In this document: in pieces, positions 11,478-21,516 of the stretch
How the letters are laid out: each line of letters starts with the position of its first letter
Numbering within the stretch: position 1 is the first letter of the stretch
Assembly: GCA_014529385.2 (NCBI GenBank)
Contig: CM043945.1
Span: 143,662,741 to 143,726,740 of the forward strand
DNA: 64,000 bases
Reading direction: 5' to 3'
From: Adiantum capillus-veneris
Taxonomy: Eukaryota; Streptophyta; Polypodiopsida; Polypodiales; Pteridaceae
The notes under the pieces: model-generated
Databases searched by the model: none
Seen by the model: the letters and a program-made list of their open reading frames with translations, nothing else
Told to the model about the DNA's origin: nothing
Translations under genes and position numbers: made by a program

Positions 11478-11930
11478 AGAGACGGGTAGAGGGTTTAATC
11501 CATTTCATTTGGTGTATGGAAAGGAAGCACTATTGCCTGTGGAGGTAGAGTTGCCTGCAGTAAAGATGTTAGAAAAGTTGCTTGGGTCGCCTAGTGATGC
11601 ATTCAAAGAGAGGGTCTTACAATTACAAGAGGTTCAGCTGGATAGGATGAGCGCATTGGAACATTATGGACAGATGCAGAATAAGGATTTGGCACAGATA
11701 AATGAAAAGGTCAAAAGTAAGGGTATCAAAAAACATGACTTGGTTTTGCGCTACAACAGTAAGCTAGAAAACACCTTCCAAAAGAAGTTTCAAATTAAGT
11801 GGGAAGGCCCTTTTAAGGTGGTCGAGTGTTTTCCAAATGGTACATATCAGTTGGCTAACCTAGATGGTATTCTACATAAGTCAAGGTAAATGGATTGCAT
11901 CTTAAATTGTATCATGCCAGGTTAATGATA
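11455..11930 (+). pseudogene. T1 integrase C-terminal region
   Basis: Opens with NPFHLVYGKEALLPVEVELP, the conserved block after the gypsy integrase core, then an alpha-helical stretch with VLRYNSKLENTFQKKFQIKW and EGPFKVVECFPNGTYQLAN, the GPY/F module that binds DNA ends. A one-base shift near 11888 separates the last residues (VNGLHLKLYHAR). No chromodomain is seen, as expected for the Tat lineage. Confidence 0.85.
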
Positions 11931-12046
11931 GTGGAGCAAGATGAGCTGTCTGTGGAGCACGTAATGTTGGTGAGGGATGAGGAGACCTGTGACGTGGGAG
12001 TCTCATATCTCGTTTTGGTGCTGCTAATCATGAATGATCTAGCAGG

Positions 12047-13220
12047 CTAGGGGATGGGCAAACTATGTCATGAGTTTTTTGGAAGAAGTGGTTGCGCATA
12101 TATACATACACATGCATGGTGCATCGAATAAAGGATTGCCCATTTTTCAGAGCCAGGTGGTTACGTGGGTCCACATGTGTACAGGTAGGACAACGTGTAC
12201 ATAGTGCATCGATTTTCAATATCACCAGTGTGTTTTTTCTATAATAATGAGGAGTTGGTAGCACGTAAAACTTCTCGAGGAAGATATCCACAGGCCAACG
12301 ACATGAGGTTAGCAGGTGTGTCAAATGGCATCTAGTGGCGTCAGGAGGTCGAATGGGGTCAATACTTGCACGTGGATAAGCAGACACAATGTGGGTGTTT
12401 TCTTGTGATAATTATGTATAAATTTCATCATGAGAATTGTATTTGGGGTCCACTTCACGTGGTTGCGGGATGCATTATTGGAAAAAGTTGAGTGCCACGT
12501 GTGCGGATGGATGCAGCAGGGTGACAACTATGCATTGCGAGGCCACTTTTTGGCCTGCCGTTTGAGGTCAACTAAAAGGCCAAAGGTGCCCAAGTAATAA
12601 AGCTAAGTGTGAGAACTGAAGAAACTGAGAGAAGACTAGAAAAAACGTGGAGAGAAGAGGAGGAACAACCGCAACTGAGTTTTTGCTATTTTTGGAGTCT
12701 GTTTTGGCCATAAACTACTCATCTAAGGTCAGATTTGCGCACTTTGACATTGTAGACTGGGTTTTTGGGCCGTTCCGAACGCGATGGTGCTGTCCATTTT
12801 GCCAAATTCCTCACTTTTTTTCTATTGTTTGGGCTGTGTAAGTTTCTCCTATGAGCGAAGCTTCTGCTCCAATTTGTGATTGTATCTGGCATATTTTACC
12901 CATATTGTGTGAGCTATTTGCCCCATTGGTGTTGGGCCTAGCTCAACCCTAGCTCAATCGTGTATAAACATCATAAATTATCCTCTTTTCAGCTGAGTTT
13001 TTTAGGGGTGTGTGTGTGTGTGTGTGTCTCTCTGTGTGGAGTGGGCAAATGGGTAGTCTCTCTCCTCTCACTCTATTGGTGTGTTCCCTGTCTCGACCAG
13101 GTGGGTTGTATATGTCGAGTGGTGCCCCATAGTGTGTGTGTGTATTATCCCAAGAGTGTGTGTCGGGTCATTATAGAGGTGTTGTGTGTGTTTCCATCCC
13201 GCTCACACCGTATGATGCAA
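12047..13220 (+). repeat. T1 3' end: polypurine tract and probable LTR
   Basis: GGCTAGGGGA at 12045-12054 looks like a polypurine tract, and the next bases, TGGGCAAACTATG, would be an LTR start. The following 1.2 kb has no gene. AATAAAG at about 12597 and a GT-rich tract at 13010-13030 would fit an LTR. No partner LTR exists in the window, so the end (somewhere before 13240) is a guess. Confidence 0.4.
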
Positions 13221-13245
13221 GTAACATTTAATTTCAATTTGTTAG

Positions 13246-13270
13246 AAAAGGACACTTACAGTGTCCTTTT
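13246..13270. repeat. Hairpin with 11-bp perfect arms
   Basis: AAAAGGACACT, a three-base loop (TAC), then AGTGTCCTTTT. Imperfect pairing extends the structure to 13241-13278. It shares the GGACACT core with the palindrome at 1438-1453. Confidence 0.8.
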
Positions 13271-13330
13271 TAGTAACAAACTAGTATTAATATCTATTAG
13301 GTTGCATACTAAGGAGAACAAGATTTCATG

Positions 13331-13334
13331 GTGT
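13331..13334. other. H target-site duplication, left copy (GTGT)
   Basis: Matches GTGT at 30095-30098 directly outside the other LTR. Confidence 0.6.
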
Positions 13335-14543
13335 TGACGGACGCAAAGCGGACCCCGAACCCTGACTGCCTCTAAAACGTCGGGGGCCGAATGGCTCGCC
13401 TCGAGCTTGCCACGGTAAAGCGAACAAAGGACACCACCTAGCTTTGAGCGGCTAGGACGCAAGGCCCACGGTGATATGAACACCGCAAGACTATACACCG
13501 AGAGAGAGAAAAGGAGAGAGAGAGAGAGAAAGAGAGAGAGAATACTTGCAATTGATGAAAACAACCTCGGGGGTGTGAGGGTGAGTTATTTCTGCAATAT
13601 TTACAAGGTGGCATGCCGTGATGGTAGAGAGGTAGGGAGAGGAGATGGTGCAACCTACTTGGTGCGTTCTCTAGGGCGACTCAATGACGGTGAATACTCA
13701 TTTCCAAGAGCATGCATACGTGTGTGCATCGATCATTGGAGTCGAGAGGTGGATGTGGTTCCCTTCGCATGGTGCAATTTCCAAGGCAAACCCAACACAC
13801 AAGACCCCCTCCCCGTGATGGTGATGATGTCAATCCCTCCTACTACACTCTACCCAATGCTTGGTTCCACATAAGTTGCCCCCCCGATAGTGACCTCTCA
13901 GTGCCAACTTATAGGTGTTGGCTGCTTGGATTATGGTAATCCCAGTGTGGTTAGGGTAATCTTAATCGGGGAGACAAAGCAAGTGGTTGGCCCGGTGTGG
14001 TTGACCTTGCTTTGTTTTGGGGAAGGTTATTAAAAGATGGGAATCTCTAGGTGGGCCTTTGTCACCATCACCTAGAGAGAGGATATTTACAAAATGGAAA
14101 TTTACAATGGCTCGGGTGAAAACTGAAGATAATGGTAAAATAATGTAAAAATTACTGGGATGGCGTCGTGGTTGCGTGTTGTCGACGAATGGCGTGCTGT
14201 CGGTGCGTCGGTGTCGAGCGTACTTCTTTTCGGAGTTGGCCGGGGCATGCCTTCGGTGCATTTCTGGTTTTTTGTTGTTGGCGGCGCGTGCTTTGGATCC
14301 TTCTTCTTTTTGTTTGTTGATGTCGTAGCCTTTTCCTTCGTACTACGGTGCGGTGCGTATATACGTGTGTGTATGTATTTGTGCATGAGGCGGGTGTGTG
14401 TGTGTTTTGTATAGGTATGTGTGTGCGAAAGCGTGCGTGGGAAGGAGGGCTATATATATATATATAATGTATATATATAATTTTTTATTTATTTTTTCCT
14501 TCTGCGGATGGCCGGCGGCTTACTCTTCTGGGCAAGGCGGAAA

Positions 14544-14564
14544 GGGGGGGGGGGGGGGGGGGGG
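14544..14564. repeat. G homopolymer in H LTR
   Basis: About 21 G. The corresponding place in the other LTR (29041-29052) has only short G runs, so the tract expanded or collapsed after insertion. Confidence 0.85.
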
Positions 14565-14724
14565 TAGGATAGGGGGTGTGAATGTGTGTGTTGTGTTGGC
14601 GTATTTGCTGCTACCCGCATGGCGTGTGTGTGTGTGTATCGAATGCAAAGCGCGGCGCACAGCGCATGGGGAGAGAGAGGAGAGGGGGGGGGGGGTGTTG
14701 TGGGGTGTGTGTGTGAGTGAGAGG

Positions 14725-14759
<35 letters not shown>

Positions 14760-14776
14760 GGACTGCAGCGCTGCCC

Positions 14777-14891
<115 letters not shown>

Positions 14892-15287
14892 GTGGCCGTG
14901 AGAGGGAGAATGATGGAGAGGGTAAGGGGATAGGGGTGAGGGGATAAGAGATAGAGGGAGTGTGTGAGGGAGAGTGAGGGGAGAGGGGAAATGGCAGGGT
15001 ATGGGAGATGTGTGGGTGAGAGGGAGAGGGGGGGGGTGGTGTTGTCTTGCATGGGGCTTGAGGACGAAGGGGAAATAAGTCAATGGGGGGGGGGGGGGGG
15101 GGGTGTAAGGGAATATATCTGCGGGCCGAAGAGGGGGGTGTGAATGAGCCGAGGGAGGGTGAGGCGAGTGGTGAGGGTAAGAGGGAGGAGGGGTCTGGGG
15201 AGGGAATATTGGCGGGCCAAAGAGAGGGGGGAAGTGAGGGTAGAGGGTAATGGGAGAAGGGATAGGGTGAGTGTAAGAGTGAGAGGG

Positions 15288-15288
<1 letters not shown>

Positions 15289-15319
<31 letters not shown>
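15289..15319. repeat. G homopolymer, about 31 bases
   Basis: Longest of several G runs in this LTR. The length may be affected by sequencing error. Confidence 0.85.
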
Positions 15320-15320
<1 letters not shown>

Positions 15321-15608
15321 CTCACGCGGCTTACACCAAGGGAGCACGAGAGAGGGGTTGGGGGTTCCTTCTCTGAGTTTTTGCCTGGCCGGGGAGGGTA
15401 AATCGGGAGGAGAGAGATATTAGGAAAGGGGGTATGTAGGGAAAATGGGGGGGAGAGAGTGCGAGGGTTTTATCCGATGCCCGTAGCGCGGGAGGGGAAA
15501 AAAAAAAAAGTTAAGGGGGGGGGTACTGAGAGTGGGGGGGGGGGGGGGGGGTGAAATGAGTTTTTTTTTCTTTTTTTTCTTTGATTTCCGAAAGTCGGCT
15601 ATCATTAG

Positions 15609-15621
15609 CCCTGTCTCTTTT
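15609..15621 (-). other. H polypurine tract
   Basis: The minus strand reads AAAAGAGACAGGG, four bases before the 3' LTR terminus. It would prime plus-strand DNA synthesis. Confidence 0.6.
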
Positions 15622-15633
15622 GGCTAGAGACAT

Positions 15634-16230
15634 TCATGCTTCTAGCCCTTCTTCAGTTTCTTCAGCTGTAAAGTTAGAGGGTTCTCCCTCTTCTGGAATG
15701 TCTAGCACGGATTCTGGGTCAAACCTAAGGAAATACCTCTTCAGTCTCCATCCATTGACTCTAGTCTTGTGAATTCTCCCATCTGCTTCCATCAGCTTAT
15801 AGCTGCCGTTGTCGTAGCGCTTCTTGATGATAGCGCTTCTTGATGATGAATGGCCCTTCCCATCTGTGTTGAAATTTCTTATCCTTCCTGGTATCAAATC
15901 TGTTGTCGTATCGTAGCACTAGCATGCCTTTTTCCAGTCCTTTCTCTTTAAGCCCTTGATTGAAAGTGAGTCGGTGTCGTTCTGCCTGTGCTGCATAGTG
16001 ATTGATTGCTTCTTCCCTATCCAGTTGGAGTCTCTCTAGATCCAAGATGTGGTTTCGAAGGTTTACGATTGGACGGTGGGTCTGGCTGGCCAAGACTCGT
16101 AAGCTGGCTATTTGTACCTCAATGGGTAGAATTGCCTCCTACCCATAAACTAGATGGAAAGGGGTGAAACCTAGTGATGTTCGGAACGTTGTTCTGTAGG
16201 CCCAAAGAGCTGCCATGAGATACTTATCCC
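15634..16230 (-). pseudogene. H integrase C-terminal region, frameshifted
   Basis: Two overlapping frames (16093-15797 and 15897-15634) together give the integrase tail: LVLRYDNRFDTRKDKKFQ, RWEGPFIIKKRY, then NGSYKLMEADGRIHKTRVNG, ending in an acidic stretch. The frame change is caused by a 16-bp tandem duplication at 15815-15846, which repeats the IIKKRY coding bases. Just upstream the VYG-EAILPIEV block has a TAG stop near 16140. The module would bind DNA and has no chromodomain. Confidence 0.85.
15815..15846. repeat. 16-bp tandem duplication
   Basis: TAGCGCTTCTTGATGA occurs twice in direct succession inside integrase coding sequence. Sixteen is not a multiple of three, so it shifts the frame. 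Confidence 0.95.
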
Positions 16231-16980
16231 AATCCCTGTATGGTTGTTCACCTGTTTTGTGATGATCTTGCAAATCATTCCATTTACCTTCTCTACCAGA
16301 CCATTGCATTGTGGATAGTATGGTGTGGAATGCCGACGTGTGATGCCTAACTTCTTCATCAATTCTCCTACCACATCACCTCTGAATCCTGGTCCTTTAT
16401 CTGATATTATCTCAAGAGGAGTGCCAAAACGGCAAACGATATGCTCAAAAATGAACTTTGCCACCTCTTGGGCTGTAATGCGGGTGGTGGCCATTGCTTC
16501 TACCCATCGTGTCATGTAGTCTACACCCACTATGATGTACAGTTTACCTGATTGGGCCCTTGGTAAGGGACCAATTGCATCTATTCCCCATTTCTCAAAC
16601 GGACCATATGAAATGATAGGGGTTTGTGCCTCGTAGGTTAGCGTACGATCACTGGTCACTTGACAAGCCCTACATGTTTTACACCAATGGTGTACATCTC
16701 TGTTCAAACTAGGCCAAAAGTATCCTTCTTGTAGAATCTTCCTACTGGTGATATCTAGAGCAAAATGACCACCGCAGATGTCGTCATGGCAGCTTGAAAT
16801 TACCTCTGTGATTTCACTGGAGGTTGGCACCCGCCTGAGAATTTGATCCTTGCCTTTACAATACAAGTGGCCGTCTATAAGGCGGTACCTAGTAGCCTTC
16901 CTTACCAGCCATTGTTTTTGGCCTTTAGTGTGTCTTGTTGGACATTCCCCTGTATTCAAAAAGTTGATGATATCAGGCAT
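16171..16980 (-). pseudogene. H integrase: zinc-binding and catalytic core
   Basis: A 269-residue frame. The HHCC zinc-binding domain covers residues 65-106 (CHDDICGGHF, then CKTCRACQ). The DDE core has Asp134 in WGIDAIGP, Asp194 in IISDKGPGF and Glu230 in CNGLVEKVNG, with exactly 35 residues between the second Asp and Glu, so the active site is complete. A frameshift near 16230 ends the frame before the NPFHLVYG-type block. It would insert element DNA into the host chromosome. The start shown is internal; the true polyprotein begins at gag. Confidence 0.9.
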
Positions 16981-16992
16981 AGCATCACTGCC

Positions 16993-17940
16993 TTAGAAGA
17001 GGGGTAGTTTTAATTTGATTGCTCCTATGGTAGTATCTTGTATTCTTTCTTTAGCTAGTGCATCTGCCTCCTGATTTTCTGCTCTGGGAATATGGAAGAG
17101 TTTTACTGCTTCAAACTTCTTCAGAAGGTCCTTAACTTGGCGGAGTTGACCAAGTAAAACTTGATTTTTGCACTCCCAGGTGCCATTTATCTGCCTAATC
17201 AAAAGCAAAGCATCGCCGAACACATTCAAGCGCTGAATTTGTTTTGAAATACATTGTTCCAGCCCAAGGATTAGGGCTGCATATTCTGCCTCATTGTTAG
17301 AGTGGGAGTATAATAACTGCCCCATGGAGAATACTCTTTCCTGCTGTTCATTGAAAATGACCATGCCTGCTGCAGACTGATCCATTGTTCTCTTGCATGC
17401 TCCGTCAAAGAAAAGAGAGTGAGCTCTCCCTAGCTTAGGGCTCTCTTTATCTGGTATTCCTTCCTTTGCTTCCGTGTTGACCTTCAACTTCTTCTCGTAG
17501 TGGCGATGAGTGAGAATTCCTGCTAGACGAGCCCTGGTGGAGTTTTCTACTTGCATGGTGTAATCAAACTCTTGTAGTCTAATTAACCACTTTGAGATCC
17601 TAGATGAGACATCCATGTGTCGCATTACATATGGGAAAACCTCTCCCATTGTCAGGATTACAAATGGTCTAGGCAAGAGATAGGAGCGGAATTTCGTGGT
17701 AGCAAACATTAGTGCCAGAACCATGTGTTCTACTTCGGTGAATCCCTTTTCTGATGGGGTCATGACTCGACTAGAGAAGTAAATAGGGTGCATGAAAGAA
17801 GTTTTGGGATCCTTTTGCATTAGCACTGCTCCCAGAGTATCATTTCCCACACTAGGGTTCACATAGAATGGCTCATCCCACTTAGGAGGTGAAATAGTGG
17901 GAAGCTTAGATAGGACTTGCTTTACCTCAGTAAACTGCTA
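16993..17940 (-). pseudogene. H tethered RNase H plus second RNase H (aRH)
   Basis: The annotated frame (17862-16993, 289 residues) starts inside the first RNase H (NPSVGNDTLGAVLMQ, then YFSSRV and FTEVEHMVLAL) and ends its connection at KWLIRLQEFDYTMQ. The second RNase H follows with Asp153 (FFDGACK), Glu191 (NNEAEYAALILG), Asp217 (FGDALLLI) and Asp267 (EADALAK), all four catalytic positions present. The frame ends with a TAA near the start of integrase. Dual RNase H is the hallmark of the Tat lineage. Its role is thought to be RNA removal during reverse transcription; why two are kept is not known. Confidence 0.92.
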
Positions 17941-18201
17941 CTCATTCTCTTCACTCCATGAGAAAACATCCCTTTGGGTGAGTTGTTGTAGGGGAAGGAC
18001 CACTTGAGATAGCAGGTGAATGAACCTGCTTAAATATCTTACCTTCTGAAGGAAAGAAACCAACTGCTTGGCGGTGGTGGGAGATGATAAAGATACCAGA
18101 GCTTGAATTTTGCTAGGGTCAGCCTCGATTCCTTTTGCTGAAATTACATGACCAAGGAGAGTGGCCTTGCTCTCACCAATGTGACACTTGTCCACGTTGA
18201 G
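17938..18201 (-). pseudogene. H reverse transcriptase, thumb part after K2 insertion
   Basis: Begins in NVDKCHIGESKATLLGHVIS and KGIEADPSKIQAL, the RT thumb, and continues through SFLQKVRYLSRFIH. When K2 and one TTGGC copy are ignored, this frame joins the RT frame at 23797 without a shift, which shows that the two parts were one gene. A stop follows SWSEENE at 17938, just before the RNase H. Confidence 0.88.
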
Positions 18202-18206
18202 TTGGC
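18202..18206. other. K2 target-site duplication, left (TTGGC)
   Basis: Identical to 23797-23801 on the far side of K2. Confidence 0.95.
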
Positions 18207-18279
18207 TGTTAGGAAATAAGACGTAGCTAAATAGATAATTGAGTAGATTACTTAATGGAGAGAGACAAATTTATATACA

Positions 18280-18329
<50 letters not shown>

Positions 18330-18975
18330 CACGATATACGTGGTTCACCCAATGTGGGCTACGTCCACGGGAAAGCAGCCACTCAATGGCTTTGGTACTT
18401 CAAAACAAGAAGTAGTTTACAAAGGGATTATACCCTTAATGGAGCTCCCGCCTTGCTTCACTCTCACCACCTCACACTCACCTTGTTGCATCAACTTCAC
18501 ACTATGAAATGTGTGTAGAAATGGCCTCCTTTTATAGGCCAAAAGGGCTGCCCTCTCTTATGAGAGACAGCCATGTGTAGCCGCCCTTGTGCGAATAAGT
18601 CCAAATCGGACCCTCCAATCCGCCCATGTGTGGCCGCCCTTGAGAAGACAAGTCCGCTTTTGAATTCGGCCACCGGCCATTGACTTCCGACCACCAGCCA
18701 TTGGCCATTGACTACCGGCCACCGGCCAACCGACCGGTTGTTTTCCGACCACTTTCCGACCGCCGACCGGCCATAATATTCCGGCGAAAAAAAGTCTCGG
18801 GGGCCTCCGCCCCCGAGGCCTTTAAAGTTGCCCCTGATTCTTGTCCGTGAAAATTTTGGTTTCCGGTGAGTGATTTTCCTTCACGCACGATGGCTTCTCC
18901 TCATAATGGGGGCCTTACAAATGTGCGCTTTTACCACAGAAAATTACAAGGGTAAATCAGGCTCCATACTTAACA
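18207..18975 (-). repeat. K2 3' LTR, 769 bp
   Basis: TG to CA bounded. Holds a GA tract (18282-18325), the TATA block GGCCTATAAAAGGAGGCC (minus strand, 18540-18523), GGCC-rich short repeats (18660-18780) and a 9-bp-stem hairpin (18796-18817). Confidence 0.95.
18796..18817. repeat. GC hairpin in K2 LTR U3
   Basis: CTCGGGGGC, loop CTCC, GCCCCCGAG. It lies roughly 260 bp upstream of the TATA block in LTR orientation. It is repeated in the other K2 LTR near 23616-23637; in the K3 LTR one arm is changed. Confidence 0.85.
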
Positions 18976-18990
18976 ATCTCCCACTTGGAG
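18976..18990 (-). other. K2 polypurine tract
   Basis: The minus strand reads CAAGTGGGAGAT directly before the 3' LTR. This matches the polypurine tract form usual in plant copia elements. Confidence 0.75.
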
Positions 18991-19035
18991 ACTGATCTCC
19001 AAACCAAACCTGTGACTGCTTTCCATTCTGGCTTT

Positions 19036-21516
19036 TTATCCTTGAATGCCGATTGAAGATGAGCAAAAGCTCAACTTCTCCTTGTTGACTACCTTTGTAA
19101 ACATGTCTGCAGGATTTTCACTTGTATGCACCTTTCCTAGCTTTAGTTGTCCCTCTTCCAAAAGAGTGCGTATGAAGTGATATCTCACCTCAATGTGCTT
19201 TGTCCTTGAATGAAAGGCTGAGTTCTTCGCAAGATGGATAGCGCTTTGGCTATCACTGTACAAGACACAATTGTCTTGTTTGAATCCAAGCTCTTCTAAG
19301 AATCTGTGAAGCCACAGAATTTCTTTGCTTGCCTCCGTCATTGCTACATACTCTGCTTCCGTGGTAGAAAGTGAAACCACTTTCTGCAGCTTTGAAGCCC
19401 AGCTTACTGCTGTGCCTCCAACCGTGAACACATAGCCAGTAGTGCTCCTTCGAGTATCTTTGTCACCTGCCATATCTGCATCAGCATACCCTTCTAGAAA
19501 AATATCAGTTCCTCCAAAATACAAAGCATTTGTTGTTGTCCCTTTTAGATACCTAAGTATCCACTTCACAGCTTGCCAATGCTCTTTACCTGGGTTGTCC
19601 ATGAACCTACTCACAACTCCCACTGCATGTGCAATGTCTGGCCTTGTCCAGACCATAGCATACATTAGAGAACCTACCGCTGCAGCATATGGAACTTTAG
19701 ACATATAGGCTATCTCCTCTTGTGTCTTTGGACACATATCCTTCGTTAGTTTAAAATGACCAGCCAAAGGTGTAGAAACTGGTTTTGCATTTTGCATTGC
19801 AAACCTTTCTAGTACCTTCTTGATGTAATCTTCTTGAGATAGCTTTATTGTCTTCTTCGTCCTGTCCCTTGATATTTTCATACCAAGTATCCTCTTTGCA
19901 GCACCTAAATCTTTCATTGAAAAAGATTTGGACAGCTCCTCTTTTAGGTCTTTGATGTCCTGCATGTTAGCACTTGCAATCAACATGTCATCAACATACA
20001 ACATTAGGATGATGAATTTCCCATCTCCCAAATTCTTCGTGTAGACGCAGTGATCCGAGTTGCATCTTGTGAATCCATGATCCAACATCCATCGATCAAA
20101 CTTCAAGTACCATTGTCTTGATGCTTGCTTTAAACCATACAAGCTCTTCTTTAATCTGCAAACCATTTTCTCCTTACCTTTTACTTCATACCCCTTTGGT
20201 TGAAGCATGTAGATTTCCTCCTCTAAGTCACCGTGAGGGAATGCCGTATTTACATCCATTTGCTCGAGATTTAGATCATGAGCAGCCACAAGGCTTAAGA
20301 CAAGCCTAATTGAGTTCATTTTTACAACAGGAGAAAATATTTCATTGAAGTCAATACCTTTCTTTTGAGAAAAACCTTTTACCACAAGCCTAGACTTGTA
20401 CCTTTTCTTCCCACCTTCTTCTTCCTTTATCTTGTACACCCATTTGTTTTGAAGTGCCCGCTTACCTTTAGGCAACTCAACCAACTCCCATGTTTGGTTC
20501 TGATGTAGTGAGTCCATCTCCACTTGCATGCTCTTCGTCCATTCTTCTTTGGATTCATGTTGCATAGCTTCTTCATATGATTCCGGCTCTCCAGAATCTG
20601 AGATCAAGAGATGGTTGAAGGAAGGAACAAACCTTTCTGGAGGTCTACTTGCTCTTGTAGATCTTCGGGGAATAGGTTGAGGCTCCTCATTTGGTTGATG
20701 TTGTTGCACATTGTCACCGTTTGCAGTCCTTGAGTCTTCACCGTCCTCAAGCTCCATGTACTCATCACCTGTTTCTTTTGTTTGTTTTCTTTCCAAGTAA
20801 TCTTTGTACATATTTTGTTCGTTAAAAATTACATCCCTACTCCTTAAGATTTTACCATCTTCAGGATTCCATAGGCGATACCCAAAGTCTCCTTCTCCAT
20901 AGCCAATGAAGAAACACTTTTTGGACTTTGCATCTAACTTTGATCTTAGGCTTCTATCTATGTGCATGAAAGCCTCACACCCAAACACTTTGAGAAATGC
21001 ATAATTCACCGGTTTACCTGTCCATGCCTCTTCTGGAACTCCCCCATCCAATGCCGTTGAGGGTGACCGATTGATTAAGTACACAGACGTACTTACAGCT
21101 TCCGCCCAAAGCTCAAGCGGTAGGCCTGCATGTAGCCGCATGCTTCGTGCTCGTTCCATGATTGTCCTGTTCATCCTTTCCGAAATCCCATTTTGTTGAG
21201 GTGTCCTTGGGGTTGTCCTTTGCCTCCGAATTCCATTGCTAGCACAAAAGCTTTCAAAAGCTTGGCTGCAATATTCACCTCCATTGTCGGATCTGAGGCA
21301 TTTAACCTTGGTACCTGTTTCATTCTCCACAAAGGCTTTCCACCTTTGAAATATGGAAAATACATCGGATTTATTCTTCATGACATAAACCCATGTTTTT
21401 CTAGTCGCATCGTCTATGAATGTTACATAGTACAATGAGCCACCAAGTGATGGTGTACTTGCAGGACCCCAAACATCAGAATGAACCAACTCAAGTTTTT
21501 TTATTTTTTCTTTCAT
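19036..21516 (-). CDS. K2 pol: integrase, reverse transcriptase, RNase H
   Basis: An open frame of 826 residues. The integrase core has Asp14 (VHSDVWGP), Asp77 (RSDNGGEY) and Glu113 (GISERMNRT), a DD35E arrangement. A linker with RSTRASRPPERFVPS precedes RT, which carries QMDVNTAFPHGDL (residues 419-431), SLYGLKQASRQW and the YVDD box (507-510). RNase H has ADADMAGD (Asp679 region), LSTTEAEYVA (Glu720) and SDSQSAIHLA (Asp755). NTAFP in place of the usual KTAFL is a minor oddity. The first residues overlap the end of the gag-protease frame by 26 bases; an indel in a run of A probably split one long polyprotein. Whether any product is active cannot be told. Confidence 0.93.
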   Translation of the reverse strand: MKEKIKKLELVHSDVWGPASTPSLGGSLYYVTFIDDATRKTWVYVMKNKSDVFSIFQRWKAFVENETGTKVKCLRSDNGGEYCSQAFESFCASNGIRRQRTTPRTPQQNGISERMNRTIMERARSMRLHAGLPLELWAEAVSTSVYLINRSPSTALDGGVPEEAWTGKPVNYAFLKVFGCEAFMHIDRSLRSKLDAKSKKCFFIGYGEGDFGYRLWNPEDGKILRSRDVIFNEQNMYKDYLERKQTKETGDEYMELEDGEDSRTANGDNVQQHQPNEEPQPIPRRSTRASRPPERFVPSFNHLLISDSGEPESYEEAMQHESKEEWTKSMQVEMDSLHQNQTWELVELPKGKRALQNKWVYKIKEEEGGKKRYKSRLVVKGFSQKKGIDFNEIFSPVVKMNSIRLVLSLVAAHDLNLEQMDVNTAFPHGDLEEEIYMLQPKGYEVKGKEKMVCRLKKSLYGLKQASRQWYLKFDRWMLDHGFTRCNSDHCVYTKNLGDGKFIILMLYVDDMLIASANMQDIKDLKEELSKSFSMKDLGAAKRILGMKISRDRTKKTIKLSQEDYIKKVLERFAMQNAKPVSTPLAGHFKLTKDMCPKTQEEIAYMSKVPYAAAVGSLMYAMVWTRPDIAHAVGVVSRFMDNPGKEHWQAVKWILRYLKGTTTNALYFGGTDIFLEGYADADMAGDKDTRRSTTGYVFTVGGTAVSWASKLQKVVSLSTTEAEYVAMTEASKEILWLHRFLEELGFKQDNCVLYSDSQSAIHLAKNSAFHSRTKHIEVRYHFIRTLLEEGQLKLGKVHTSENPADMFTKVVNKEKLSFCSSSIGIQG

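Larger units (their letters stand above)
4565..13220 (+). mobile_element. T1: decayed Tat-like Ty3/gypsy retrotransposon, split by K1
   Basis: Pol order is protease, reverse transcriptase, RNase H, a second (archaeal-type) RNase H, then integrase, as known for the Tat lineage of plant gypsy elements. The left part is 4565-7081 and the right part begins at 11261 inside integrase. The stretch from the middle of the second RNase H to the middle of integrase is missing, so the K1 insertion was accompanied or followed by a deletion. No gag or 5' LTR is recognisable; the left end is abrupt at a 15-base copy of the sequence also found at 12047-12061. The right limit is uncertain because the LTR end could not be fixed. 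Confidence 0.75.

Noticed and set aside
13712..13939. Small frames in the H LTRs shared by both copies (also 28261-28443, 13476-13874 and 28124-28423)
   Set aside because: Shared because LTRs are duplicates; no domain recognised and start and stop are not preserved in all.
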